DNA from: Tetragonia tetragonoides
Taxonomy: Eukaryota; Streptophyta; Magnoliopsida; Caryophyllales; Aizoaceae
Direction of reading: 5' to 3'
DNA: 64,000 nucleotides
Assembly (NCBI GenBank): GCA_038025085.1
Contig: CM076153.1
Location: forward strand, 19,443,001-19,507,000
A program made the translations under genes and the position numbers. The notes below the pieces were generated by a model. It was not told the origin of the DNA. It ran no database searches and saw only the letters and a program-made list of their open reading frames with translations. Below, in pieces: positions 1 through 11,239 of the stretch (position 1 is its first letter; the number at the start of each line of letters is the position of its first letter).

Positions 1-265
1 CGAACAATGGATGTTTTGATAATATTTTGTTTGTTTTTTTGATTATAGAGATTGAAAACGAAGTAAATGAAACGAAAAATAAGAAGAGGGAGGATAGATA
101 GCACCACCACCAGGACTATAAAGGATTTAACCACCAAGTCAAGGCTAAAGGATACTACTTGTTTCACCAAATATCCCTAAGGACATTATAAAGAACAACA
201 AGGTTTGTAAGCAAAAGGCAGCAGCCATTTCATATTTTCATTCATCATCAAGTACCTTTTACATC
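1..265 (-). repeat. Partial 3' LTR (R/U5 part) of gypsy element X
   Basis: Positions 1-179 repeat at 1823-2000 with a single T-run length difference as far as I can see, which marks the two as LTR copies of one element. By comparison with 1786, the window starts about 37 bp inside the LTR. The sequence up to about 265 also resembles LTR Y at 4050-4258. It stops just before the place where LTR Y carries its TATA box, so the U3 part is missing and the LTR runs straight into gag sequence. This looks like a deletion junction near 265-272. Confidence 0.7.
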
Positions 266-870
266 AGCTGTTTGCTTGGGGTTTCACATTGAGAAGTAAC
301 AAAGGCGCTTGTCTTAGCTGTTGCTTGCATAACCTCATGGCAAATGATAGTTATATCACTAGAGGGTTGTAACTCTTGTTCAAGAGCTGCTGATTCAAGA
401 ACAATTTCAAACCTGCCCTTGTCTTCCTCTTGAGCTAAAGTTGGCTCTTCAAATGTTTCTCCAATCATTCGCCATTCCTCTAGGCTCACAATTGTGGGAG
501 CTTCATTTTCACGAGCTTTCATGTTAGCCACATGCTCATGGTTGTGTGGAGTGTAATAAGCTCGTGACGTGAACTTTGGCACAAACTTTCTAATGAGTTC
601 TTCTCTCATCTCACCCCAGCTTTGTATTTTCCCCTTTCCAATCCTTCTTCTTCTGATTTCTAAGAGTTCCCACCAAATCAAAGCATCACAATCGAAAGAA
701 CTCGTCACAAGTTCTATTTTCTTGCGATTAGAAAACTCCAAGACTTTAAACCATTCGTCCACCGTCTCAAGCCACGTATAAAAATCTTCAGAATAGAGGA
801 ACCCACCAAATTTAGGAAAGTCAATCTCTAAGTCATCATCATTATACTTGGTATCATAAAGACGAGGCAT
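259..870 (-). pseudogene. Truncated gag of gypsy element X
   Basis: A 203-residue reading frame starting at an ATG at 870. It carries the Ty3/gypsy gag (retrotrans_gag) pattern: a YTWLETVDEWF motif near residue 30, a DALIWWELL motif near 62, and a WGEMREELIRKFVP motif near 84. This domain packages element RNA into virus-like particles. The usual downstream part is absent: there is no zinc knuckle and no pol, because the frame runs into LTR sequence near 265. The element therefore cannot make its own pol and is at best non-autonomous. The family assignment is well supported; the exact lineage is not (possibly the same chromovirus-like group as element Y). Confidence 0.75.
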
Positions 871-1768
871 TTTGTGGAGTTAGGTTGTGTTTGACTTCGG
901 ATGGTGTTTGGGCTGTTTTTGGGTTCTTTGTGTTGTGGAATGACGGGATAAGACAATCAAATGCAATGAATACTCAAAACTATCCAATGATTCAACACCC
1001 AATTCCAGTTTCAACAAAGATCCATAAGAGAACAAACGCCAATTGCAACAGCTCAACTTCAAACACAACAATTCCAAATTTTGCACGTACACGAACAACT
1101 CAACAAATCTCAAAATTTCTTACATACAAGGGTGACAAAACCCGAAATCTACCAAGATAATTTGTAGTATAAGGTATTAGGAGGCTATAGGAGTAAGAAA
1201 GACATAAACTTAATCTCTAGATCTTGAGATATGAGCAAAATGCCAACATGACTCCTGTTCGCAACCCAGCAGGACCAACAAAATGTTTGAGCACCAATGA
1301 AGGCCAAAGACTCAACCTTTTAACTTCAAACCACTTGGATAACAAAGATATAACCCCAAATAAGATAACCAGGTATAAATCCCACAAGACTCACCACAAC
1401 GTTGCAGAATAAATTCAGAACAAACAAGCAATGCAACAAATAAGATCCCAGTTCACGCTCAGCACATTTAGCAACTTCTCACAATAAACTGCTCCAACCC
1501 ACAATGATTTAAGCAAAACCACCAAGATATTCCGAAAGATAAATATCTAAGAAACTCAAAAAAGTATCAAAGTTGACACCTTTACCTTTTGAAGCGCCTC
1601 CAAAAACAAAGATCCTCAGCTTGGTCCAATCGCACGTCCAGCAGGAGTCACCGAGGGAAAATGCTTACTTGAGTACCCAAATCTCAACCTTTTTCCTTGA
1701 AACCAAAACCAGGTGAAAGAGGACTCTTCAATGAAGAAAAACCTCTGAATTAACAAGCTAAGAAAACC
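871..1768 (-). other. Untranslated leader of element X
   Basis: No credible coding sequence on either strand; the short frames here lack any domain. Part of it (about 880-920) resembles the leader of element Y near 3880-3920 (a GTGTTTGGGCTG stretch), which supports common ancestry of the two elements. It lies between gag and the primer-binding site, as expected of a leader. Confidence 0.6.
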
Positions 1769-1784
1769 AAAGCTCTGATACCAA
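1769..1784 (-). promoter_or_regulatory. tRNA-Met-type primer-binding site of element X
   Basis: On the minus strand this reads TGGTATCAGAGCTT, the classic initiator-tRNA-Met primer-binding site of plant LTR retrotransposons, one or two bases inside the LTR end (TGATACG on the plus strand at 1786). It primes minus-strand DNA synthesis and fixes the orientation of the element. Confidence 0.85.
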
Positions 1785-1785
1785 C

Positions 1786-2000
1786 TGATACGTTAGCAAA
1801 ACTGAAGGTTTTAGCTCGTTTTCGAACAATGGATGTTTTGATAATATTTTGTTTGTTTTTTGATTATAGAGATTGAAAACGAAGTAAATGAAACGAAAAA
1901 TAAGAAGAGGGAGGATAGATAGCACCACCACCAGGACTATAAAGGATTTAACCACCAAGTCAAGGCTAAAGGATACTACTTGTTTCACCAAATATCCCTA
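1786..2000 (-). repeat. Truncated 5' LTR of element X
   Basis: Starts with TGATACG next to the primer-binding site, so this is the 5' LTR of a minus-strand element. The segment 1823-2000 matches 1-179 almost exactly, so the two LTR pieces diverged recently. After 2000 the sequence changes abruptly to the pol region of element Y, so U3 is missing here too. Confidence 0.75.
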
Positions 2001-3856
2001 CTTGGTGAAACTCCTTAGTCTATTTGCATCTAACTCCTCTACTTGACGTTGTAACTCCTTAGTCTCTTGGGGATTACACCTATAAGCTGCTTTGTTAGGA
2101 AGTGAGGCTCCCGGAACAAAGTCTATTTGATGCTCTATGCCCCTAATGGGTGGCAAACCATGGGGTAAATCAGATGGGAACACGTTGACATACTTTTCAA
2201 GCAAAGGTTGCATTAACGCATGTAAAGGCTTTCCAACAATGTTCTCATTCTCCCCAAGCAACACCAGCATATAAACAACATTTCCATGCACCATTTCATA
2301 CTCTAAATCAGCACCTTTAAGAATCATAGCATGCTTTGATGAGTTAGAAACAGAAGAACCCTCCCCAACTTGTGTTCCCCTACATAAAGACAATTTTGCG
2401 GGTTGCAAATTAATTTTCTTTCCCTGAACCTCAAAAGAGTAAACATTTCTAAAGCCATCATGCATTACTCTTCTATCATATAACCAAGGTCTACCTAACA
2501 GCAAATGACAAGCATCCATGGAGATCACATCACACAAAATCTCATCATTATATACTTTTCCAATAGAAAAAGGGATTGTGACTTGTTTTGTTACCTTGGC
2601 TTTGCTTCCCTTCTCTAACCATTGCAAGGAATAAGGATGAGGGTGTTCTTTGGTGGCCAATCCAAGCTTTTCCACCATGAGAGTGGACGCCACATTGGTG
2701 CAAGAACCGCCATCAATGATTAAAGTGCAAAGCTTTTCTTTCACGGTGCACTTGGTTTGAAATATCTTCTCCCTTTGAGATAGTGTCTCCTCTGCCTCTC
2801 TAGCATGAAGGACCCTTTGAACCACCAAGAGAGGTGAGCCTTGGTCAGGTTCAATGTCCAATTCATCGTCAATAGATTGCTCTTTATTCTGCTCCTTCTC
2901 GTCATCTAATTGCCTAAGCTCATCATACTCACGGAGAGATAACACTCTCTTGTTGGGGCACTCAGCTTGAAAGTGTCCATAGCCTTGACACTTGAAGCAT
3001 TTCCTAGAGAGAGATGGTCTAAGAGCATCCTTGTTGGCCTTAGGATCTCTAGGAAACCTTTTGTCATTTTCGCTCCCTTTAGAAGAACTTTCTGCCCGAG
3101 GAGTAAAACTCCTAAATGAGGGCTTTGCTGCTGGTTTCTTAGCTTTCTCTTGCTTTTCAATCTTCAAAGCCAACTTGTATACATCATCTAGAGACCAAAA
3201 AGGCTGTACTTCAACTCTATTACCAACATTGGTGTCTAAACCAGAAATAAAACGCGCAATTGAGAGTTGTGGATCCTCTACAATGCCGGTTCTGATTTGT
3301 AGTTGCTCAAAATCTCTAATGTAATCTGCTACACTTAGAGTTCCCTGACTGAAATTTGTGAGCTTGAGGTAGAGATCTTGAGTATAGGAAGGGGGCACAA
3401 AGCGTTTGTGCATGATTTTCTTAAGCTTGGGCCATGAACGCACTCTAGATTTACCCTCACGCTCTCTTTGTAGTTTCATGCTTTCATACCACAAAGAAGC
3501 ATAATTTTGAGCTTCAAAACAGCAACTTTGAAACTCTTTTCCTCACTATACCCCTTGGTATCAAACAATCTACCCATTTGTTGCTCCCACTCCAAATAGT
3601 CATCTGGGTTTGTACCACCATCAAAATCAGGGGGTTCAAACTTTAAATCACCCCATTGCTCATCTTTTCTCCTTGGACTAAGAGAACCATCATCATCACC
3701 TCGACCACGAGCTCTACCTCTACCAATGTTGAGAAAATCATTCATTTGTTGGGTGAGGTTGCTAATTTGTTCCTTAACCTCACGCATCTCCCTTTCTCTC
3801 CTAAGCTCTTTAGCTTGCTCAAGAGTTAAATTTCTGGGTATTTGTTCATCATCCAT
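1998..3856 (-). pseudogene. gag-protease (pol truncated) of gypsy element Y, chromovirus-like
   Basis: Two overlapping frames (3856-3476 and 3494-1998) form one gag-pol broken by a frameshift near 3490. Order: a basic coiled N-terminus with an RGRARGRG stretch; a gag domain with DYLEWEQQM and WPKLKKIMHKRFVP motifs; a CCHC zinc knuckle (CFKCQGYGHFQAEC); an aspartic protease with DGGS in place of the usual DSGS or DTGS, followed by LLLGRPWL; and the start of the reverse transcriptase linker (PPIRGIEHQIDFVPGA). Reverse transcriptase, RNase H and integrase are gone: the frame meets element X LTR sequence at about 2000. The start at 3856 is an ATG with basic residues after it. The lineage looks like a CRM/Galadriel-type chromovirus, but without RT this is only a guess. 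Confidence 0.8.
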
Positions 3857-4023
3857 GGCTGTTTCTGAGTTTGGTTGTGTTTAAGCTAGGAATTGTGTTT
3901 GGGCTGTAAATGGGTTCTTTTGTGACTCAAAGATTGGAACTTTGGACGTGATTAAGACAAGAAAGGAGAGAGCTTTGATGAGAGAAAATGGTGCTAAGGT
4001 TAAACCTATGTTCCGATACCAAA
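3857..4023 (-). other. Leader and degenerate primer-binding site of element Y
   Basis: Short untranslated leader. Next to the LTR, at about 4008-4021, the minus strand reads TGGTATCGGAAC, a tRNA-Met primer-binding site with mismatches to the intact TGGTATCAGAGC. This agrees with an older, decayed element. Confidence 0.7.
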
Positions 4024-4621
4024 TGATACGTTTGCAATTACAACCTTAGCAATTTGTAAACAAAAACAGAAGATTAAGAGAAGAAAGGATAATGAGTATC
4101 ACCACCAAAGCTATAAAGGATTAAACCACCAAGCTATGGATAAAGAATACCACTTGCTCACCAAATAACCCTAAGATTATTGTAAAGAACGCAAGATTTG
4201 TAAGAAGGCAGCAGCCGTGTATTTTTCATTCATCAACAAGTGCCTTTTACATCAGCTGTTCTTACATATTTATAGGGGTCACAAATGTGCCCTAATAACC
4301 TAAGAATACTCTAGAAAGGGTGAGCTGTCCAAGAGTAGTGCCCAAGCAAAATGAAACTCCAGTATTTTGCCCAGAAATGAGCCAAATACGTGCTGTACAA
4401 TTTGGAGCGCATTTCCTTCCGTTTTGGACCACTTGACAGCTGTTGCTTGTCCTTGCATAAGGACAAACGTGGGTGAGCTGTAAGGAGCCTCATTCTTCCT
4501 CCTTACCTGCCCCATGTGCTCTTAGGCGTGCCTTACTCAGCAATTACTTAGGGAATTCAAATAACAACTAATTACATTTGTTAATTATGCTAATTACATG
4601 CAGGGTGCACTATAACTAACA
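4024..4621 (-). repeat. 5' LTR of element Y
   Basis: On the minus strand it would start TGTTAGTTATAG (at 4621) and end CGTATCA (at 4024), next to the primer-binding site. A TATA box lies at 4267-4274. Parts resemble the element X LTR (the CACCAAATA..CCCTAA and GGCAGCAGCC stretches). The right edge at 4621 is inferred from the TG..CA rule; no target duplication could be checked because the 3' end of the element is lost. Confidence 0.6.
4267..4274 (-). promoter_or_regulatory. TATA box of LTR Y
   Basis: TATAAATA on the minus strand, about 245 bp from the LTR end. It is the likely core promoter for the genomic RNA of the element. Confidence 0.55.
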
Positions 4622-4807
4622 CTAATCACAAATGCTTATTTGTACGGATTAATCTTCTACGGACATAACCTAGATTAAGTGGCCAAAAGGACACTAAGAC
4701 CTCTAGGACCAGAATCATCACCATTCAAACGTGAGAGAGTCCCAAATGCCATGATTAATGCATTAATGCTCACGCTCTTAACTTGATGACCTGATGCTAA
4801 CGCATCA
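4622..4807. other. Spacer between LTR Y and satellite array
   Basis: No coding or structural signal seen. It contains a few ATTAATGC repeats. The satellite starts abruptly at about 4808. Confidence 0.4.
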
Positions 4808-7768
4808 TGGGTGCTTTCTCTTAATATACAACACAAAAGAACTCAATCTCTATCACCCTAGTCGTAAGAGCTGTTAAAACGCGTAAATGCATTCAAAAGC
4901 TTGAGTTGAAGCTTGTTTGTACTTGTAAATATCCTACGTGTAGTTTCACACTCAAATGAATGCAAACAAAGTGTTTGGATGCTTTCTCTAAATGTACAAC
5001 ACAAAAGAACTCAAAACTCTTTTACCCTACGCGTATGAGCTTTTAAAACGCGTAAATGCATTCAAAAGCTTGAGTTGAAGCTTGTTTGTACTTGTAAACA
5101 TCCTAGGTGTAGTTTCACACTCAAATGAATGCAAACAAAGTATTTTGGATGCTTTCTCTTAATATACAACAGAAACGAACTCAATCTCAATCACCCTAGT
5201 CGTAAGAGCTGTTAAAACGCGTAAATGCATTCAAAAGCTTGAGTTGAAGCTTGTTTATCCTTGTAAACATCCTACGTGTATTTTCACACTCAAATGAATG
5301 CAATCAAAATGTTTGGATGCTTTCTCTTAATGAACAACACAAAAGAACCCAAATCTCTTTTACCCTACTCGTATAAGCTTTTAAAACGCGTAAATGCATT
5401 TAAAAGCTTGAGTTGAAGCTTGTTTGTACTTGTAAACATCCTAGGTGTAGTTTCACACTCAAATGAATGCAAACAAAGTATTTGGATGCTTTCTCTTAAT
5501 ATACAACAGAAATGAACTCAATCTCAATCACCCTAGTCGTAAGAGCTGTTAAAACGCGTAAATGCATTCAAAAGCTTGAGTTGAAGCTTGTTTGTACTTG
5601 TAAACATCCTACGTGTGTAGTTTCACACTCAAATGAATGCAAACAAAGTATTTGGATGCTTTCTCTTAATATACAACACAAAAGAACTCAAATCTCTTTC
5701 ACCCTACTCATATGAGCATTTAAAACGCGTAAATGAATTCAAAAGCTTGAGTTTTAACTTGTTTGTACTTTAAAACATTCTTGGTGTAGTTTCATACTCA
5801 AATGAATGCAAATAAAACATTTTGGGTACTTTCTCTTAATATACAACACAAAAGAACTCAATCTCTATCACCCTAGTCGTAAGAGCTGTTAAAACGCGTA
5901 AATGCATTCAAAAGCTTGAGTTGAAGCTTGTTTGTACTTGTAAACATCCTACGTGTAGTTTCATACTCAAATGAATGCAAACAAAGTGTTTGGATGATTT
6001 CTCTTAATGTACAACACAAAAGAACTCAAAACTCTTTTACCCTACTCGTATGAGCTTTTAAAACGCGTAAACGCATTCAAAAGCTTGAGTTGAGGCTTGT
6101 TTGTACTTGTAAACATCCTAGGTGTAGTTTCACACTCAAATAAATGCAAACAAAGTATTTGGATGCTTTCTCTTAATATTGAACTGAAATGAACTCAATC
6201 TCAATCTCCCTAGTCGTAAGAGCTGTTAAAACGCGTAAATGCATTCAAAAGCTTGAGTTGAAGCTTGTTTGTACTTGTAAACATCCTAGGTGTAGTTTCA
6301 CACTCAAATGAATGCAAACAAAGTATTTGGATGCTTTCTCTTAATATACAACACAAAAGAACTCAAATCTCTTTCACCCTACTCGTATGAGCATTTAAAA
6401 CGCGTAAATGAATTCAAAAGCTTGAGTTGTAGCTTGTTTGTACTTTAAAACATTCTTGGTGTAGTTTCATACTCAAATGAATGCAAACAAAACATTTTGG
6501 GTGCTTACTCTTAATATACAACACAAAAGAACTCAATCTGTATCACCCCAGTCGTAAGAGCTGTTAAAACGCGTAAATGCATTCAAAAGCTTGAGTTGAA
6601 GCTTGTTTGTACTTGTAAACATCCTACGTGTAGTTTCACACTCAAATGAATGCAAACAAAGTGTTTGGATGCTTTCTCTAAATGTACAACACAAAAGAAC
6701 TCAAAACTCTTTTACCCTACGCGTATGAGCTTTTAAAACGCGTAAATGCATTCAAAAGCTTGAGTTGAAGCTTGTTTGTACTTGTAAACATCATAGGTGT
6801 AGTTTCACACTCAAATGAATGAAACCAAAGTATTTCGATGCTTTCTCTTAATATACAACACAAAAGAACTCAAATCTCTTTCACCCTACTCGTATGAGCT
6901 TTTAAAACGCGTAAATGCATTCAAAAGCTTGAGTTGAAGCTTGGCACTTTAAAACATTCTTGGTGTAGTTTCATACTGAAATGAATGCGAACAAAACATT
7001 TTGGGTGCTTTCTCTTAATATACAACACAAAAGAACTCAATCTCTATCACCCTAGTCGTAATAGCTGTTAAAACGCGTAAATGCATTCAAAAGCTTGAGT
7101 TGAAGCTTGTTTGTACTTGTAAACATCCTACGTGTAGTTTCACACTCAAATGAATGCAAACAAAGTATTTGGATGCTTTCTCTTAATATACAACACAAAA
7201 GAACTCAAATCTCTTTCACCCTACTCGTATGAGCATTTAAAACGCGTAAATGAATTCAAAAGCTTTAGTTGTAGCTTGTTTGTACTTTAAAACATTCTTG
7301 GTGTAGTTTCATACTCAAATGAATGCAAACAAAATATTTTGGGTGCTTTCTCTTAATATACAACACAAAAGAACTCAATCTCTATCACCCTAGTCGTAAG
7401 AGCTGTTAAAACGCATAAATGCATTCAAAAGCTTGGGTTGAAGCGTGTTTGTACTTGTAAACATCCTACGTGTAGTTTCACACTCAAATGAATGCAAACA
7501 AAGTGTTTGGATGCTTTCTCTTAATGTACAACACAATAGAACTCAAAACACTTTTACCCTACTCGTATGAGCTTTTAAAACGCGTAAATGCATTCAAAAG
7601 CTTGAGTTGAAGCTTGTTTGTACTTGTAAACATCCTAGGTGTAGTTTCACACTCAAATGAATGCAAACAAAGTATTTGGATGCTTTCTCTTAATATACAA
7701 CAGAAATGAACTCAAACTCAATCACCCTAGTCGTAAGAGCTGTTAAAACGCGTAAATGCATTCAAAAG
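4808..7768. repeat. Satellite array, 168-169 bp monomer, about 17.5 copies, higher-order pattern
   Basis: The landmark GCGTAAAT occurs at 4881, 5050, 5219, 5388, 5556, 5727, 5896, 6065, 6233, 6402, 6571, 6740, 6909, 7075, 7244, (7413 as GCATAAAT), 7582 and 7750, so spacing is 168-171 bp apart from one 166-bp step. Most monomers hold two HindIII sites (AAGCTT) and an ACGCGT palindrome. Two main types alternate: A with CTAGTCGTAAGAGCTG, and B with CTACTCGTATGAGC. A sub-type B' (GCATTTAAAACG, GAATTC, ATTCTTGGTG) recurs, giving a four-monomer unit A-B-A-B' of about 675 bp. The monomer length is close to a nucleosome repeat, as in many plant centromeric or subtelomeric satellites. I do not recognise the family. 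Confidence 0.95.
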
Positions 7769-9195
7769 TTCAGTGTATAAGGCGAACATTACGATGCCAA
7801 ATGGGGTGAATGTTAATTGTAATTCGTTGTACGAGAAGTGTTCGATTAGGATCGTTGGTTCCGAGCTAACTGCAGACTTGATTCAGTTCGAATTAGGTGA
7901 TTTTGATGTTATTTTGGGAATGAATAGGTTGTACAAGTATAGGGCTAAGATAGAGTGCTTTGAACAATGCGTTTCTTTGCGAGGACCTAAAGGTAAGCGG
8001 ATCAGTTATCGAGGAGTTGTGGTTAAGCCTAAGCTGAAGGTCATGGCGAATATGAAGGTCAAAGAGTGTATGACTAAGGGTGAAGCGATTTACCTTTGTC
8101 ATGTGGTAGATACGAGTCGCGAGACGGAAGCTCCGCGACTTATTCCTGTAGTTTCCGAGTACGCTGATGTGTTTCCCGAAGAGATTCCCGGAATGCCTCC
8201 ACAGCGCATTATCGACTTTACGATCGACCTTGCTCCAGGTTCTGCACCAATTTCGAAAGCACCGTATCGTATGGCACCTGCTGAGATGAAGGAACTGAAA
8301 ACACAACTTGAGGATTTGTTACAAAAGGGATACATACGCCCGAGTGTATCGCCTTGGGGTGCTCCTGTTTTGTTTGTACAGAAGAAGGATGGTAGTATGA
8401 GACTGTGCATCGACTACCGCGATCTGAACAAGATCACGATCAAGAATCGATACCCACTTCCCAGATTTGACGATCTGTTTGACCAACTGTGTGGTGCGTC
8501 TATTTTCTCAAAGATAGACCTACGATCAGGATACCACCAGTTGAGGATTTCTGAGCCGGATATTGCAAAGACAGCGTTTAGGTCGAGGTATGGGCACTAC
8601 GAGTTCACTATGATGCCTTTTGGGTTGACGAATGTGCCTGCGAAGTTTATGGACTTGATGAACTGTACGTTCCGGCCTTACCTAGACCACTTTGTTGTAG
8701 TCTTTATCGATAATATTCTGGTTTACTCAAAGAACGCCGAGGAGCATGAGCAACACCTACGTATTATTTTGGAGATTCTGCGAAGACATCAACTTTACGC
8801 CAAGTTGTCTAAGTGTGAGTTTTGGATAGACATGGTATCTTTCTTAGTACACGTGGTGTCTAAGGATGGTGTAGCCGTAGATCCAGAGAAGATTCGAGCT
8901 ATTACAGATTGGCCAAGACCAACGACCGTGACCGAAGTTTGGAGTTTTCTTGGACTTGCTGGATACTATAGACGATTTGTAGAAGGTTTTACAAAGATTG
9001 CGCAGCCAATCACGAATTTGATGAAGAAAACGACAAAGTTTGTATGATCCGACAAGGGTGAGACAGCTTTCCAAGAGTTGAAGAAACGTCTTACAAGTGC
9101 ACTCATTTTGACATTGCCGTCAGGAACGGAAGGATATGAGGTCTACAGTGACGCGTCTAAGCATGGCTTAAGGTGTGTTTTGATGCAACACGGAA
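7769..9195 (+). pseudogene. Truncated Tekay-type pol: protease end, reverse transcriptase, start of RNase H
   Basis: An open frame from 7773 to 9047 and its continuation. Order: the end of the aspartic protease ([11 protein letters not shown] near residue 45), the linker [13 protein letters not shown] near 135, then reverse transcriptase with [28 protein letters not shown] and [12 protein letters not shown]. The catalytic box reads FIDN where the family has FxDD, so the second catalytic Asp is lost. A TGA at 9045 replaces the Trp of a conserved KFxWxxxxxxAF stretch; RNase H then begins (YSDASKHG) and is cut off at about 9195. There is no start of its own: the left edge falls inside a satellite monomer. 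The motif set is that of Tekay/Del chromoviruses. Confidence 0.88.
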
Positions 9196-9790
9196 AGGTC
9201 CTACTCATAATCATGAAATGAAGTAGTATGTCGTGGTCTCGTTGTACCACTAGGTCAATCAATGCAAGTATGTGAATTGAATTATAAGTGAGAATAAGAC
9301 TTCTAATGGATTCCTAGGAGTAGTCGAGCAATCGAGACTTATCTAATTGATATAGTCTAGGGATGCGTGATTATTCCCAAGTTACTTTTATGGACACCTT
9401 GTAGTGTGTCCGGGACGGATCATTCCCCATCGTTTAATTCTCTACATATCGATTATTATGTTAGAGGTAGTGTGAGTATATACTAGAGTAAGTCCATGGC
9501 ATGTCTATATCTATCTATGAACAGTATGGATAATCACTGTTCTATTCGCTCTCTTATTTCTCTAATCAAGATGGTTTATCTGTTTGTGTTCGAATGATCA
9601 CTAAAGCAAGAATTGCATGTAATTGAATGTTGAGTTTGCGTGTGCTTGATTGTATGACTACTTGTGCATGCAAATGAATTTCAATGATTCTTCTAAAACC
9701 CAGGTAAGGTTTGCGAAAGTGTTTCTACTGGGTATGGACGACGTTTATTCAGTTTATCTGATTTTTTTGTTTTTCTTTTGTTTCTTCTCT
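9196..9790 (+). repeat. Tekay-type LTR fragment
   Basis: About 590 bp that match 54795-55382, the downstream part of the plus-strand LTR at 53177, with scattered substitutions. Landmarks present in both are TCGTGGTCTCGTTGTACCAC, CGGGACGGATCATTCCCCAT and AAAACCCAGGTAAGGTTTGC. It is joined directly to the RNase H fragment on its left, so most of pol and the first part of the LTR were deleted. Confidence 0.8.
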
Positions 9791-10548
9791 TTTCTTTTGT
9801 ACAAGTGAACAAGACTAGAAGCAATCAAGGGAGAATCAGCACCTAATATGATGTGTGGTTCTTGATGATTATGACCTAATAGAGGAGCTATGGGTGTTGA
9901 TGCAGCGGTACAAATATCCTAACTTAAGGTATGGAGACAAATGGACATCTTTGAACGTAGCGGATAAGGAACGAACCTACTCATTCTGAAAAAGCCCCTA
10001 GTTAGGAAGTCTGTGTGCAAGCCTATGAGAAAGTTGATGAGTATGACTCTAGACGACTGACCAAAGAGTGCTTACATGAGACACAATGCTCTAAATCCTC
10101 AGAAATTTAAGTTGCCTCAAGATGTTGATTTTTTTTTTTTTGGTTGCACTAACTTTTGCCTAGGCCCCTCTTTCGGGTTTCAACCTACCGGGCTCATTTT
10201 TTTTTTTTTTGCCTTGGATGAGAATGGTGGAATGGGAGAACTCCTTATGATCATGTGACAAAGTGGTTGTCGTGGTCAGACCTCTTTGAGGTTTCCTACG
10301 TATCCAGTGTGTGGAATCAGGCCAGCGTAGTTTAGGACTACACAATTGAATGGTCGTGCCTCTTGGAGGACTTTTGGGTTATAATGTCAGGCTGGGTAAT
10401 GGTGTCAAAGAAAGAATAAAGGCTCAAAGAATGGAAAAGAAGTTTGTGGTCTTAGTAATGTGGCTTAGGGACTAATGTTTAGGTAAGGCCACCGTTTGGT
10501 TGTACTTGAGGTGTTTGCACTCTTTAGGATCTTTGATCGCTATCGAAT

Positions 10549-10583
<35 letters not shown>

Positions 10584-11239
10584 TTGCTCTTGAACTTTCA
10601 AGTTCTCACTCTTTTTTTTTTATTTTTTGCATTTCTCTCGGTGGCTCTTTTTTGTAGGTTGGCCCACCTTGCCGAGAAGGTTGCTTCTATTCCCATGTCA
10701 CACACTCCCATTCCCCGAGTAAGGATGACGTGGTTAAGAAATTAAAGGCTATGTGTTTAAGGCTCAAAGGGTTGCAAGTGGTAATGATGTATAGGGTAGT
10801 AAAAGATATTGATGTGAGGTGTCAAATGAATGTCTCCTGTCCTCAACACGGACGGTTCAACTGTATGTCCTCTATGGATATGGTCATTAGAGAGTTTCTG
10901 TTTGATGTTTTGGACAGTGAAGGCTCTCTTCTTCTTCTTTTTTGAATTTTTTTTATTTTTATTTTTTTTGTTAGTTCGTCATAGGCAACTTAAGTGCGTC
11001 ATAGGATGAAACAAAAAATAATGATGTGAAAAATGCACTCTTTATTGAATTGAATAAAATCATTACACGAGAAGTAAGCTAGACTCTATGGACGAATTGA
11101 AAAGACAAACTAGATATCATAAGACTTGACCCGACTAGACTTGCACAATAGGAGACTTTGACTCTCTTCAACTTCTCGAGCATGGGCTGTTTGACAGGGA
11201 TATGGAGGACAACCCCCTGTAGATACTCGCATTGTTCAC
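9791..11239 (-). other. 3' region of a minus-strand Tat element (no pol)
   Basis: No open gene. It carries T-rich tracts, including 32 consecutive Ts at 10551-10582, and short A/T runs near 10130, 10200, 10610 and 10940. The minus-strand motif at about 10297-10345 matches a motif downstream of integrase in the intact Tat element, so this is post-pol sequence. On the right it is fused to the end of gag near 11240, which shows that all of pol was deleted. The boundary with the LTR fragment on the left is not resolved. Confidence 0.5.
10297..10345 (-). other. Conserved post-integrase motif of Tat elements
   Basis: On the minus strand it reads ACTACGCTGGCCTGATTC, then a short spacer, then GGATACGTAGG. 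The same arrangement (ACTACGAGCGGCCTGATTC, spacer, GGATACGTAGG) lies on the plus strand at 29115-29151 in the intact Tat element. The surrounding DNA does not align, so the motif itself is conserved. Confidence 0.7.

Noticed and set aside
4808..7768. CRISPR-like regular array
   Set aside because: The whole 169-bp unit repeats, with no unique spacers, in a plant genome: it is a satellite.
10500..10745. Phenylalanine-rich frame
   Set aside because: It arises from a run of 32 Ts and neighbouring T-rich DNA.
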